Source of the DNA: Gammaproteobacteria bacterium
Lineage (GTDB): Bacteria; Pseudomonadota; Gammaproteobacteria; SZUA-140
Reading direction: 5' to 3'
Assembly (NCBI GenBank): GCA_020847075.1
Contig: JADLCS010000092.1
Coordinates: forward strand, 1-43,875
Length of the DNA stretch: 43,875 nucleotides
Under the pieces are notes generated by a model, which worked only from the letters and a program-made list of their open reading frames with translations, did not search any database and was not told the DNA's origin. The translations under genes and the position numbers were made by a program. Below are positions 35,978 to 43,875 of the stretch, piece after piece (positions within the stretch are counted from its first letter, which is position 1; the number at the start of each line of letters is the position of its first letter).

Positions 35978-36003
35978 CCGTCGTCCCCGCGGGGAGGCGA
36001 CGG
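35978..36003. other. Strong hairpin between the OGT and first FkbM genes
   Basis: CCGTCG at 35978-35983 pairs with CGACGG at 35998-36003 around the self-complementary TCCCCGCGGGGA. It begins six bases after the OGT stop. There is no T run, so it is not a classical intrinsic terminator; it may stabilise the 3' end of the mRNA. Confidence 0.4.
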
Positions 36004-36090
36004 CGCGCGGGTCGTTTACCGCGCGGCGCCCGATCCGCCGGGGCGCGGGCCCGGGGTCCACAATCCCTGATAATAATAAAGCGTTCCGCC

Positions 36091-37494
36091 ATGACGATCG
36101 TCCGCCCCGACAAGCATGCGACCCTCGAGATCGTCGATGGGGTGAAGATCTGCTGCCCGGTCGGTGAGCAGTTCATGACGCCCTACATCCTGAACGAACA
36201 ACAGGACTGGTTCGAGGACGAGATCAAGTTTCTCCGCGAGATCGTCCGGCCGGACACCCGCTTCATCGACATCGGGGCGAACTATGGCCTCTACTCCCTG
36301 TCGGTCGCGAAGCTCTGCCCGGACGGGCACGTGTGGTCCTACGAGCCCGGCGGCGAGACCGCCGGCTATCTGCGCGAGGGCATCGAGGCCAACGGACTCC
36401 GCAACGTCACCCTGATCAACCAGGCCCTCTCCAGCAAGGCCGGGACCGGGCGGTTGAGCACCTCGGACAACTCCGAGCTCAACGCGCTGACCGATGTCGG
36501 CGACCCGGGGCGCGGTGAGCCGGTGGAACTGACCACGCTCGACCTGGAAGGCGTTCGGCACGGCTGGCGCGAGGTCGATCTCGTCAAGATCGACGCCGAG
36601 GGGCACGAGCTCCAGGTACTGGAGGGGGGCGTGGGATTCTTCACCGGCGCCTCGCCCCTGGTGATGTGCGAGATCAAGGCCGGCGCGAACACCGACCTGA
36701 CCCCCGTCAACTTCCTGATCGCGCACGGCTACCGCTCCTACCGGGTGATCCCCGGGCTGCGGGCGCTGGCGCCGCAGGACCTGGGCGCTGGGATGGACAA
36801 ATATCAATTGAACGCGTTCTGCTGCAAACCGGATCGCGCCGCCGTCCTGTTGTCGCAAAACAGACTGGTGGCGCAGCCGGGCGCGTCTTCCGTGGCCGCG
36901 CCCGCGGCGGCGATCTGGCCGGAGTTTCTGCGCGGCTTTCCCTTCGGTGCGGCCTACGTCGGGCCATGGCGCGACAGGACCGCGACCCACCCCGAGGAGG
37001 GCTGGCATGAATATGAAGCGGCCCTCAATCTCTATGCAGTCGCGCGCGCTCCCGGCAACGACGTCACCACCCGTTATGACGCCCTCGTCGCCTGTTACGG
37101 CCTCCTGCTGGGGCTGGTGCGGCGGGCCAATCTTCCGCGTCTGCTGAGCTTCGCCCGCGTCGCCGCCGACCTCGGTCTGAGGGACAGCGCGGTGCAGTCG
37201 CTCGGGTTCATCCTGCGCTCGGTGCAGGAGCGCGTGGGCGAGCTGATCGCGGGCGAGCCCTTCGTGCCGCCGTCCGCCGAATACGAACAGGTCCCGCCCG
37301 GGCAAGTGCCGCAGAACTGGGCGATCGCTTCGGTCCTGGACGCCTACGAGAATCTGCGCAGTTATTCCAGCTACTTCATCGAGCCGACGCAGACCCGGCA
37401 GATAATCAACGAGATCAATCGCCTCGGATTTTCGACCCCGGGCATGGAACGGCGGGCGAGCTTGATCGACCGGAGGCTGGGCGGCGGCCTGTAA
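36091..37494 (+). CDS. FkbM-family methyltransferase with an extra C-terminal helical domain
   Basis: Residues about 45-230 are an FkbM-type SAM-dependent O-methyltransferase: FIDIGANYGLYSLSVA (SAM glycine loop), VWSYEPGGETAGYL, and VDLVKIDAEGHELQVLEGG. FkbM proteins methylate hydroxyl groups of sugars and polyketides. The remaining ~235 residues (from HPEEGWHEYEAALNLYAVA) are helical, have no match I recognise, and look like an accessory domain for substrate binding. No signal peptide or membrane segment, so it is cytoplasmic. Lying 118 bases after the OGT gene and before a second FkbM gene, it probably methylates sugars attached or made by this cluster. Confidence 0.88.
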   Translation: MTIVRPDKHATLEIVDGVKICCPVGEQFMTPYILNEQQDWFEDEIKFLREIVRPDTRFIDIGANYGLYSLSVAKLCPDGHVWSYEPGGETAGYLREGIEANGLRNVTLINQALSSKAGTGRLSTSDNSELNALTDVGDPGRGEPVELTTLDLEGVRHGWREVDLVKIDAEGHELQVLEGGVGFFTGASPLVMCEIKAGANTDLTPVNFLIAHGYRSYRVIPGLRALAPQDLGAGMDKYQLNAFCCKPDRAAVLLSQNRLVAQPGASSVAAPAAAIWPEFLRGFPFGAAYVGPWRDRTATHPEEGWHEYEAALNLYAVARAPGNDVTTRYDALVACYGLLLGLVRRANLPRLLSFARVAADLGLRDSAVQSLGFILRSVQERVGELIAGEPFVPPSAEYEQVPPGQVPQNWAIASVLDAYENLRSYSSYFIEPTQTRQIINEINRLGFSTPGMERRASLIDRRLGGGL

Positions 37495-37589
37495 TTCCGC
37501 GCGCCCCGTTCGTCCGTCGCGGACCATCCGGCCCGCCGGCGCGGGCGGTGAGGACGTTGCGGGTTCGACGATATGCTGGAAGGTGATCG

Positions 37590-38435
37590 ATGTTCGATCT
37601 ACACGAAATCCTGGATCAGCCTCCGCCGCCGCTGACCGTCGTGGACGTCGGGGCCGCGTCCATGGGCGAGGGCACCGATCCTTATGAGAACCTCGTCCGC
37701 CAGCCCGGGGTGAACGTCATCGGGTTCGAGCCGAACCAGGAGGCCTGCGCGAAACGCAACGCCGGGGCCAGGCCCAACCAACGCTATCTTCCTTATTTCA
37801 TCGGTGACGGCGCGCCTCATCGCTTTTATCAGTGCGCCAATCCGCTGACCTCTTCGCTCTATGAACCCAATCACCCCCTGCTCGACAAGTTTCAGAACCT
37901 GAGCCTTCCCGTCACGGGAGTCTCCTCCGTCCAGACCGTCCGGCTGGACGACATAGGGGAGATCGACGACTGCGATTTTCTGAAGCTGGACATCCAGGGC
38001 GCCGAACTGGATGCGATCAACGGCGGGCAAGCCCTGTTGCAGAACGTGATGGTGGTGCATACCGAGGTCGAATTCATTCCGATGTACCAGGGACAGCCCC
38101 TGTTCGGGGACGTCGACGTGAAGCTGCGCGAGTTGGGATTCCTGCTGCACAAGTTCGACAAGATCTTCAGCCGGCAAATGAAACCCCTGATCGTGAACAA
38201 TGATCCCTACAGCCCTTTCAGCCAGATCATCTTCGCCGAGGCGGCGATATACGTCCGCAATTTCATGGCGTTCGACGCGCTCCCCGTGCACAAGCGCATC
38301 AATCTGGCTCGGATTCTGCATTCGGTTTATGGCTCCTACGACCTGTGCGCGGTGGCGCTGGAGAGCATCGACAGAACGGCGGGCATGAAGATGCGCGATC
38401 GCTATCTGGAGCGCCTGACCCGCGGCGGGGCCTAG
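37590..38435 (+). CDS. FkbM-family methyltransferase
   Basis: This 281-residue protein has the FkbM layout: VVDVGAASMGEGTDPYENL as the SAM loop, VIGFEPNQEAC as the acidic strand, TSSLYEPNHPLLDKF, and CDFLKLDIQGAELDAINGG as the second core motif. A GGAAGGTG just before the ATG supports the start. It differs from the previous FkbM gene in lacking the long C-terminal domain and carrying LKLDIQG rather than VKIDAEG, so the two are not recent duplicates and probably act on different hydroxyls. The substrate is unknown. The next methyltransferase gene begins 35 bases downstream. Confidence 0.9.
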   Translation: MFDLHEILDQPPPPLTVVDVGAASMGEGTDPYENLVRQPGVNVIGFEPNQEACAKRNAGARPNQRYLPYFIGDGAPHRFYQCANPLTSSLYEPNHPLLDKFQNLSLPVTGVSSVQTVRLDDIGEIDDCDFLKLDIQGAELDAINGGQALLQNVMVVHTEVEFIPMYQGQPLFGDVDVKLRELGFLLHKFDKIFSRQMKPLIVNNDPYSPFSQIIFAEAAIYVRNFMAFDALPVHKRINLARILHSVYGSYDLCAVALESIDRTAGMKMRDRYLERLTRGGA

Positions 38436-38470
38436 CCCGCGCCGTTCCCGGAAAATTCGGAGATCCGTTC

Positions 38471-39754
38471 TTGACCGACCCGCACGCGAACGCACCGATC
38501 ACGCCCATCACCCGCTGCCGCATCTGCGGCAATCCCCGTCTGGAGCGGGTCCTCGACCTGGGGCGGCAGGCGCTGACCGGGCGGTTCCCCCGTCCGGACG
38601 AGCCCGATCCGCTATCCGGACCGCTCGAACTGGTGCTGTGTTCCGGCGCGCCCGAGACCTGCTGCGGGCTGCTCCAGTTGCGTCACAGTTATCCGCTGGA
38701 GCAGATGTACGGGCCGAGCTATGGGTATCGCTCCTCCAACAACGCCACGATGGTCGCGCATCTCCGAAACAAGATCGCGAACCTGGTCGCGCTGTCCCGG
38801 CCGGCGCCCGGCGAGCGCGTGCTGGACATCGGCTGCAACGACGGGACCACACTGAAGCTGTACGATGGCCTGGGGCTGAGCCGCATCGGCATCGACCCGT
38901 CCAGCGGGCGCTACGCGGGCGAGTACCCCGACGATATCCGCCTGATCGTCGATTTCTTCAGCGCGGCCAGGATAAGACGCGAGGTGGCGGAGGGGGGCTT
39001 CAAGATCATCACCTCCATCGCCATGTTCTACGATCTGGAGGACCCCCTCGGGTTCATGCAGGACGTGGCGTCCCTGCTCGACCGGGACGGCGTCTGGGAG
39101 TTCGAACAGCATTATCTGGTCGAGATGCTCGGGCGCCGGGCCTACGACAGCGTGTGCCATGAGCACATCAGCTATTACGGCCTGCGGCAGATCCAGTGGA
39201 TGACCGACCGGGCCGGGCTCAAGATCATCGGTATCGGCACCAACGATATCAACGGAGGCAGCCTGTCGATCATCGCCGCGCGGCGGGATTCCCGTTACCC
39301 GGAGGCCTCCGCGGTCATCGAAAGATTCCTGGCCCGCGAGGCGGCGATGCGGCTGGAATCGACCGCTCCCTACCTGGCGTTCGCCCGGGACGTGGCCGAG
39401 CATCGCGCGTCGCTGCGGCGTTTCCTGGAGGAGGCGCGGCGTGCGGGGAAACGTGTCGTGGGGTACGGGGCGTCCACCAAGGGCAACGTCGTCCTCCAGT
39501 ATTGTGGGCTGAGCGCGCGGGACCTGCCCTGCATCGCGGAGAAGTATCCCGCCAAATACGGGCTGACGACGCCCGGCACCCGCATCCCCATCGTGTCGGA
39601 GGGGGATGCCCGTGCCATGGCGCCGGACTACATCCTGGTGCTCCCGTGGTATTTCCGCGACGAGATCGTCGAGCGCGAGCGGGCCTATCTGGCGCGGGGT
39701 GGGACCCTGGTCTTCGTCCTGCCGTCACTGGAACAGGTCTCCGCCGGGGGCTGA
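38471..39754 (+). CDS. Zinc-ribbon class I SAM methyltransferase (sugar C-methyltransferase type)
   Basis: I start at the TTG at 38471, which has GGAG eight bases upstream; the frame is open earlier but overlaps the FkbM gene. The 427-residue product has an N-terminal zinc-binding part (RCRICGNPRLERVLDLGRQA), a SAM-binding core (VLDIGCNDGTTLKLYDGLG) and a C-terminal Rossmann-like domain (GYGASTKGNVVLQYCGL). This three-part layout is that of sugar C-methyltransferases such as TylCIII and NovU, which methylate keto-deoxysugar nucleotides. That would require a 4-keto sugar donor, perhaps supplied with help from the dehydratase-like enzyme encoded next, five bases away. The actual sugar is unknown. 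Confidence 0.88.
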   Translation: MTDPHANAPITPITRCRICGNPRLERVLDLGRQALTGRFPRPDEPDPLSGPLELVLCSGAPETCCGLLQLRHSYPLEQMYGPSYGYRSSNNATMVAHLRNKIANLVALSRPAPGERVLDIGCNDGTTLKLYDGLGLSRIGIDPSSGRYAGEYPDDIRLIVDFFSAARIRREVAEGGFKIITSIAMFYDLEDPLGFMQDVASLLDRDGVWEFEQHYLVEMLGRRAYDSVCHEHISYYGLRQIQWMTDRAGLKIIGIGTNDINGGSLSIIAARRDSRYPEASAVIERFLAREAAMRLESTAPYLAFARDVAEHRASLRRFLEEARRAGKRVVGYGASTKGNVVLQYCGLSARDLPCIAEKYPAKYGLTTPGTRIPIVSEGDARAMAPDYILVLPWYFRDEIVERERAYLARGGTLVFVLPSLEQVSAGG

Positions 39755-39759
39755 GTGCG

Positions 39760-40743
39760 ATGTCGGAGCGGCGTACCGCCCTGATCACCGGTATCCTGGG
39801 ACAGGACGGCAGGCTGCTGGCCAGGCGTCTGTGGGACGATGGATACCGTGTGATCGGCATCACCCGGCCCGGGAGGGAATCTCCGGGCGACGGCCCCGGT
39901 CCGGGCGTCGAGGTGCTCGGCGTCGATCTGGCCGATGCGGGCGCGGTCGAGGCCGTGCTGGGCGACCGGCGTCCGGACGAGATCTATCATCTGGCCGCCG
40001 TCCATCATTCCTCGCAGGAAAATCCGCTCGCGTCGGGCCTGGACGTGCGGGAGGCCATGTTTGTCCACAACTTCCTGTCCACCCGCGCCATCGTTTCCGC
40101 CATGGCGCGGCGGCGCAGCCGCGCGCATCTGGTCTTCGCCGCCTCCAGCCAGATGTATACCGCCGCCTCGCCGCAGCACGAGATCACCGAGGACAGCCGC
40201 CGGGATCCGCCCACGTTCTACGGGCTCACCAAGTCGTGGTGCATGGAGATGCTGGCCTTCTTCCGCGCGCATGAAGGGCTGCGCGCCAGCGGCGCCATCC
40301 TGTTCAATCATGAATCGACGCTGCGCGACCCCCGTTTCGTCTCCCGCAAGATCACGCAGGCCGCGGCGCGCGCCCGCGCGGGGTTGGAGACCCGGCTCGA
40401 ACTCCTGAACGTCGGCGCGCGCGTCGACTGGTGCGACGCGCGCGACGTGGCGCAGGCCCTGACTCTGATGGCGCGCGCGGAGGCGGGGGGCGATTACGTC
40501 GTGGCGTCCGGCAGGCTGCATACGGTGCGCGACCTCCTGCGGGTCGCCTTCGGCCACGTCGGGCTGGACTGGCGCGACTTCGTCTCCTTCCGGCGCGATG
40601 CCGAGGAGCCCGCGCGGGTCGGGCAGCCGCGCCGGATTCGCGAGACGCTCGGCTGGAGCCCGGCGGTCCCGTTCGAGGACATGATCGTCGAGATGGTCGA
40701 ACACGATCGCCGGCGGCTCGACGGGACCGCCGGCGCGGAATAG
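39760..40743 (+). CDS. GDP-mannose 4,6-dehydratase-like extended SDR, catalytic Glu replaced
   Basis: The 327-residue enzyme follows GDP-mannose 4,6-dehydratase along its length: NAD(P) motif TGILGQDG (10-17), EIYHLAAVHH, YGLTK with Tyr154 and Lys158, ILFNHES, FVSRKITQAAARA and DWCDARDVAQAL. In dehydratases the segment STSELYG carries the catalytic Glu; here it reads SSQMYT, with Gln131 at that position. The enzyme may therefore not dehydrate, and could instead be an epimerase or a reductase of a 4-keto sugar nucleotide. It is the last gene of the rightward group; its stop lies three bases from the stop of the convergent fusion gene. Confidence 0.87.
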   Translation: MSERRTALITGILGQDGRLLARRLWDDGYRVIGITRPGRESPGDGPGPGVEVLGVDLADAGAVEAVLGDRRPDEIYHLAAVHHSSQENPLASGLDVREAMFVHNFLSTRAIVSAMARRRSRAHLVFAASSQMYTAASPQHEITEDSRRDPPTFYGLTKSWCMEMLAFFRAHEGLRASGAILFNHESTLRDPRFVSRKITQAAARARAGLETRLELLNVGARVDWCDARDVAQALTLMARAEAGGDYVVASGRLHTVRDLLRVAFGHVGLDWRDFVSFRRDAEEPARVGQPRRIRETLGWSPAVPFEDMIVEMVEHDRRRLDGTAGAE

Positions 40744-40746
40744 CGC

Positions 40747-43620
40747 TCAGCGTTTCCGCCACGCCTCGGCGCGCGGCAGGCAGTTCTCGAGCAGGGCGTA
40801 CAGCGTGAGCGGAAACTCCCGATCCTCCTTCCGGTAGAACAGGATGTTGCCGAAGGCGCCGGCCCGGTCTTCCGGGAGGGCGGTGTTCACGAAGATGTCG
40901 GTCAGGCGATAGACCCAGCGGCCCTGTTCGAAGTTTCCGTCGTCGGTGTAGTTGAAGACGACGGCCCCGTAGCCCGCCTCGCTCATGCGCCGGAGGACTT
41001 CGTTGACCTCGGCCAGGGTCTGGCGCGCGAAATGCGTGCCGTATTCGATCATGACCAGCGGCGGCCGGATCCGCGAGAAATCGTGGGATTCCAACACGTC
41101 GAAGTCGTAGCCCTCGGCGTCGATCTTGAGCAGGTCCACGTGGGTGATTCCGTGTCGGGAGTAGAAGTCTGCCAGGCGCACGTTCGGCACCTCGATGAGG
41201 TCGTCGGTGGGGCCGAAGGGGGAGTCTCCCAGCCCGGACAGGCCGTGGTTGCGCGCCTTGTGGAAGGTGACGGTCGCGGCCGCGTCGTTGCTGACCGCGC
41301 TGGCGAACAGGCGCCAGTGCGGGGCGAACCGGCCCAGATTGCCTTCCAGCGTCCGGCGCGCGCCTGGATCGGGCTCGAACAGGTCGGCGCTCCAGCCGGC
41401 GGCCAGCAGCGGGGCCGCCATCTCGCCATAGCAGGCGCCGACGTCCACCAGGTGGAGTCTGCGCCCCTTGTGGTGGGCGCGGAAATAGGGCTCGATCAGG
41501 GCGTGGACCAGCCCTATGTCGGTCAGGGTGTTCAATTCGAAATTGGCGCCCACGACCGAGTCCGCGAGCGTCCGCAGCCGCTCGTCCAGCGCCGCGTCGT
41601 CCAGCCCCCTCAGCTCGCGATAACGGGCCTCGTATCGGTCGTACAGCCCCTGCAGCGCGTCGCCCACGCGGGTGGAGAAGGTCTTGAGGTCGAAATAGGG
41701 CGGCGTCGGCGCATTTTTCAGTTCGAGAAGATGATCGCGAATGCGCCCGCGTCTTGCCGGGTCATTGGCGAGAGATACCGCGGTGGCGATGTATTCCTCC
41801 TCCGAGCCGGTCATCAGTTCGGGCATGCCGATCATGCGTGACAGCGAGGCGGCGTGGTTCGAACGCCCCACGGGTCCGCGGCGCGTGACCGCCGGGACGC
41901 CGACGATGATCGGGTCGAGCATCGAACAGGCCCCGGCGAAGGGATAGCCGTCGAGATAGAGATCGGCGAGGGCGATGATCCGGTGGACATCGGCGCGCGC
42001 CGGAACCGGGTCGGCGATGCGCAGGCGGTTGGGGTCTATCGACAGTTCCGACATCTGCCGGTGGATGCGCTGGAAGAACGGCGTGGCCTGATAGTGGGAG
42101 TCCCAGTTGAAATTGAAGGGCATCAGGATCAGGACGCTGTCGGGGACCGCGGCCAGGATCCGGGCCCAGGCCCGCGACAGCTCGGGAAGGATCTTGTAAT
42201 AGTTGAGCCCGGAGAAGAAGACGATCTGCTCGTCCCTGAGCCCGAGCGAGGCGCGCGTGATGTTCAGGGTGGCGGGATCCCGGTCGTACTGGAAGGCATA
42301 GTAGTTGACCGACCCGGGCATGAGGTACAGATGCTCGGTGTAATGGTCCGCCGCGTCCGGCTCCGGCTCGTTCCATTCGGCGGACAGCATCACATCCATA
42401 TGGCGTGCGCCGGTGGTCACCGGGGTGCTCACCGAGGCGACCTGAATACGGGCGAGGCGATAGGCGCCGAGCATGGCGGCGATATTGGTGACCGCCGCCA
42501 TGTTCGTGCTGATGAGCAGGATGTCCAGGTCGTCCGCCCGGATCCGGTCGACTTTGTCGCTCAGGTTGGTCTCCGGCAGCACTACGAAATCGTCGGCGAG
42601 CGCGCTGCATTGCCGTTCGAACGGCTCTCCGTACGACTTGTTCACGTACAGGGTGATATGAAACCGCGCGTGATCCAGGTGCTCGAAATGCGACAGCGTG
42701 AAGTAGGTCTCGGTCTGGGCGGGCAGGTGTTCCGCGAAGATGCCCAGCCGGATCCTGGCGGGCGGTTCCGCGCGCGGCGGCAGAGCGGAGAGGGTCTTCT
42801 GGCCGGAGGCGATCAGCGGCGCGGCGATGATGTCGCCGCGCATCGCGAAGAGCGGGCGCAGGTTCCGGGTGTTGAAATAGGTCTGTATGTAGCTGGTCCT
42901 GGACGCGCACAGATAGGTCAGCGCGCGCGCGACCGGGTCTTCCGCGATGCCGAGCCGCGTGATCCCGATCTTGTGAAAAGTCTCGATCAGGCGCGTCAGG
43001 TAACCGGTGTATTCATCCGCCTCGCCCTCCCGGTGGAATACCGCCGGCTTCTCCAGCAGGAAATCGACATAGGGCTCGCGCAGCCACTCGGGTAGGGCGG
43101 GCAGGTTTTCGGGCACCGGAAGCGCATGGCTTCTGTACAGCAGCATGGCCGAGAGGATGTCCACCGGCTTTACCCGGACGGGGCCCTGCGCGGCGAGCTC
43201 CGCCTTCCATCGTCTCGATACCGCATCCTCGCCCGGGGAACGCGGATGATCGCGCAGACCGGACTTCATCAGGGCCCTGTGCGCATCGAGGATAGGGGTC
43301 CTCCACAGCGACGCCAGAGAGTCCGCCGTCTGCGGTTTCAGGAACGCGAGCCATTCGTCGCGTATCCCGCGCAGGGCCCCGACGGTCGCGGCGTTGATGG
43401 CGGACTGAAAGGCCCCGACGGCCTCGTTCGTCCTGCCGCACAGGGTCCTGATGATCTGCTCGCGCAGCCACAATGCGTCGTGATCCTCCGGTTTCCTGAG
43501 CAGGAACTTCCTGCAAAGCTCGTCCGCCTGCGTGAGACGGCCGGCCTGGAGGTGCTTCAGGGCGGACTCCAGCGCCTTGGGCAGCGATGGCGGGGTCGGT
43601 CGAGTCTCGTCAGGGCGCAT
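40747..43620 (-). CDS. OGT-like glycosyltransferase fused to an FkbM methyltransferase
   Basis: The 957-residue protein has a short TPR-like N-terminus (about residues 14-60), a middle region, an OGT/SPINDLY-like catalytic half (about 290-650: RIRLGIFAEHLPAQTETYF, FFSGLNYYKILPELSRAW with Lys476 matching the UDP-contact Lys, LDGYPFAGACSMLDPIIVG) and a C-terminal FkbM domain (about 720-910: VDVGACYGEMAAPL at Asp726, LFEPDPGARR, VDLLKIDAEGYDFDVLES with Lys832). One polypeptide thus appears able to transfer a sugar and methylate a hydroxyl, perhaps of that same sugar. It is transcribed toward the other modification genes. The ATG at 43620 gives the TPR-like start; no strong ribosome site is seen. 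Confidence 0.88.
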   Translation of the reverse strand: MRPDETRPTPPSLPKALESALKHLQAGRLTQADELCRKFLLRKPEDHDALWLREQIIRTLCGRTNEAVGAFQSAINAATVGALRGIRDEWLAFLKPQTADSLASLWRTPILDAHRALMKSGLRDHPRSPGEDAVSRRWKAELAAQGPVRVKPVDILSAMLLYRSHALPVPENLPALPEWLREPYVDFLLEKPAVFHREGEADEYTGYLTRLIETFHKIGITRLGIAEDPVARALTYLCASRTSYIQTYFNTRNLRPLFAMRGDIIAAPLIASGQKTLSALPPRAEPPARIRLGIFAEHLPAQTETYFTLSHFEHLDHARFHITLYVNKSYGEPFERQCSALADDFVVLPETNLSDKVDRIRADDLDILLISTNMAAVTNIAAMLGAYRLARIQVASVSTPVTTGARHMDVMLSAEWNEPEPDAADHYTEHLYLMPGSVNYYAFQYDRDPATLNITRASLGLRDEQIVFFSGLNYYKILPELSRAWARILAAVPDSVLILMPFNFNWDSHYQATPFFQRIHRQMSELSIDPNRLRIADPVPARADVHRIIALADLYLDGYPFAGACSMLDPIIVGVPAVTRRGPVGRSNHAASLSRMIGMPELMTGSEEEYIATAVSLANDPARRGRIRDHLLELKNAPTPPYFDLKTFSTRVGDALQGLYDRYEARYRELRGLDDAALDERLRTLADSVVGANFELNTLTDIGLVHALIEPYFRAHHKGRRLHLVDVGACYGEMAAPLLAAGWSADLFEPDPGARRTLEGNLGRFAPHWRLFASAVSNDAAATVTFHKARNHGLSGLGDSPFGPTDDLIEVPNVRLADFYSRHGITHVDLLKIDAEGYDFDVLESHDFSRIRPPLVMIEYGTHFARQTLAEVNEVLRRMSEAGYGAVVFNYTDDGNFEQGRWVYRLTDIFVNTALPEDRAGAFGNILFYRKEDREFPLTLYALLENCLPRAEAWRKR

Positions 43621-43875
43621 CGGAGTCGGGTGCTCGCTTTTTCTCGCTGAGTCGATGTTTGGAAAGGGCCCCGGCTCTCCCGGGCCGTTCCAGGGGGCTC
43701 GCTTTGCCCGTGGGATTCCGTCGATGCATGATTTTATTATGGATTTTCATGTGTCCGGTGAGGGGATAATACGCTAGTTTTCCGGGATTATGGAGGGTGT
43801 CGGTACAGGGCGGCATGATGTGCCGAAGGCGTTTGATGCCCGGGTGAGAGGTCCTTCGGAAAATCCCCGGGACAG
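43621..43875. other. Right-edge intergenic region with a possible rightward promoter
   Basis: No gene is seen. TTTTCA at 43744-43749 and TAATAC at 43767-43772 with a 17-base spacer could drive a gene beyond the right edge. The promoter of the leftward fusion gene must also lie here; the AT-rich stretch at about 43727-43750 is the likely area. Confidence 0.35.

Noticed and set aside
33615-36176. An 853-codon minus-strand frame opposite the OGT gene
   Set aside because: Its repetitive look mirrors the TPR repeats of the real gene on the other strand.

Overview
The window looks like a stretch of chromosome from a GC-rich gammaproteobacterium, probably an environmental, respiring member of a Chromatiales- or Acidiferrobacterales-like lineage. 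This rests on gene content and protein style: PrkA, a SucAB-Lpd-SucCD block, a Pga exopolysaccharide operon, CopAB, a Kef-type antiporter, and many palindromic GGGGAC/GGGGTC repeats. Taxonomy is inference; there is no rRNA or other marker here.

Layout. 1-2.4 kb: the 5' part of the serine kinase gene prkA (minus strand), a 0.7-kb gap without a convincing gene, and a TPR protein. 2.6-10.5 kb: the 2-oxoglutarate dehydrogenase and succinyl-CoA synthetase block sucA-sucB-lpdA-sucC-sucD, in which the lpdA borders are filled with short palindromic repeats, one of which forms the coding tail of lpdA. 10.5-13.8 kb: a small accessory island of lower GC, with an abiE toxin-antitoxin pair and its palindromic promoter, an N-terminally truncated Fic gene, then a graveyard of gene scraps (abiEi fragment, IS30 transposase end, AraC-type regulator end). 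13.8-17.3 kb: a small membrane protein, a PAP2 phosphatase whose reading frame runs on through a repeat, a cytochrome b561 and an LpxR-like lipid A deacylase. 17.4-25.0 kb: pgaABCD for poly-N-acetylglucosamine synthesis and export, preceded on the same strand by a MinD/FlhG-like ATPase with a long extra C-terminus. 25.3-28.4 kb: an aldolase/short-chain dehydrogenase fusion, a gene-free AT-rich stretch with perfect DnaA-box sequences, tRNA-Arg(CCU) and a small conserved-looking acidic protein. 28.6-33.6 kb: a copper resistance unit (CopL-like peptide, copA, copB) and a convergent Kef-type antiporter.

33.8-43.6 kb is the most unusual part. It holds a SEC-C/TPR/O-GlcNAc-transferase-type protein, two FkbM-family methyltransferases, a zinc-ribbon C-methyltransferase, a GDP-mannose-dehydratase-like enzyme whose catalytic Glu position is Gln, and, convergent to these, a 957-residue fusion of an OGT-like glycosyltransferase with an FkbM methyltransferase. 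Together they suggest a system that glycosylates proteins in the cytoplasm and methylates the added sugars. The substrate is not visible in this window.

A second theme is the effect of the palindromic repeats on proteins. They form the C-terminus of LpdA, have apparently removed the stop codon of the PAP2 gene, and lie in frame between the Tat signal and the mature domain of CopA. No transposase gene able to move them was seen in the window.
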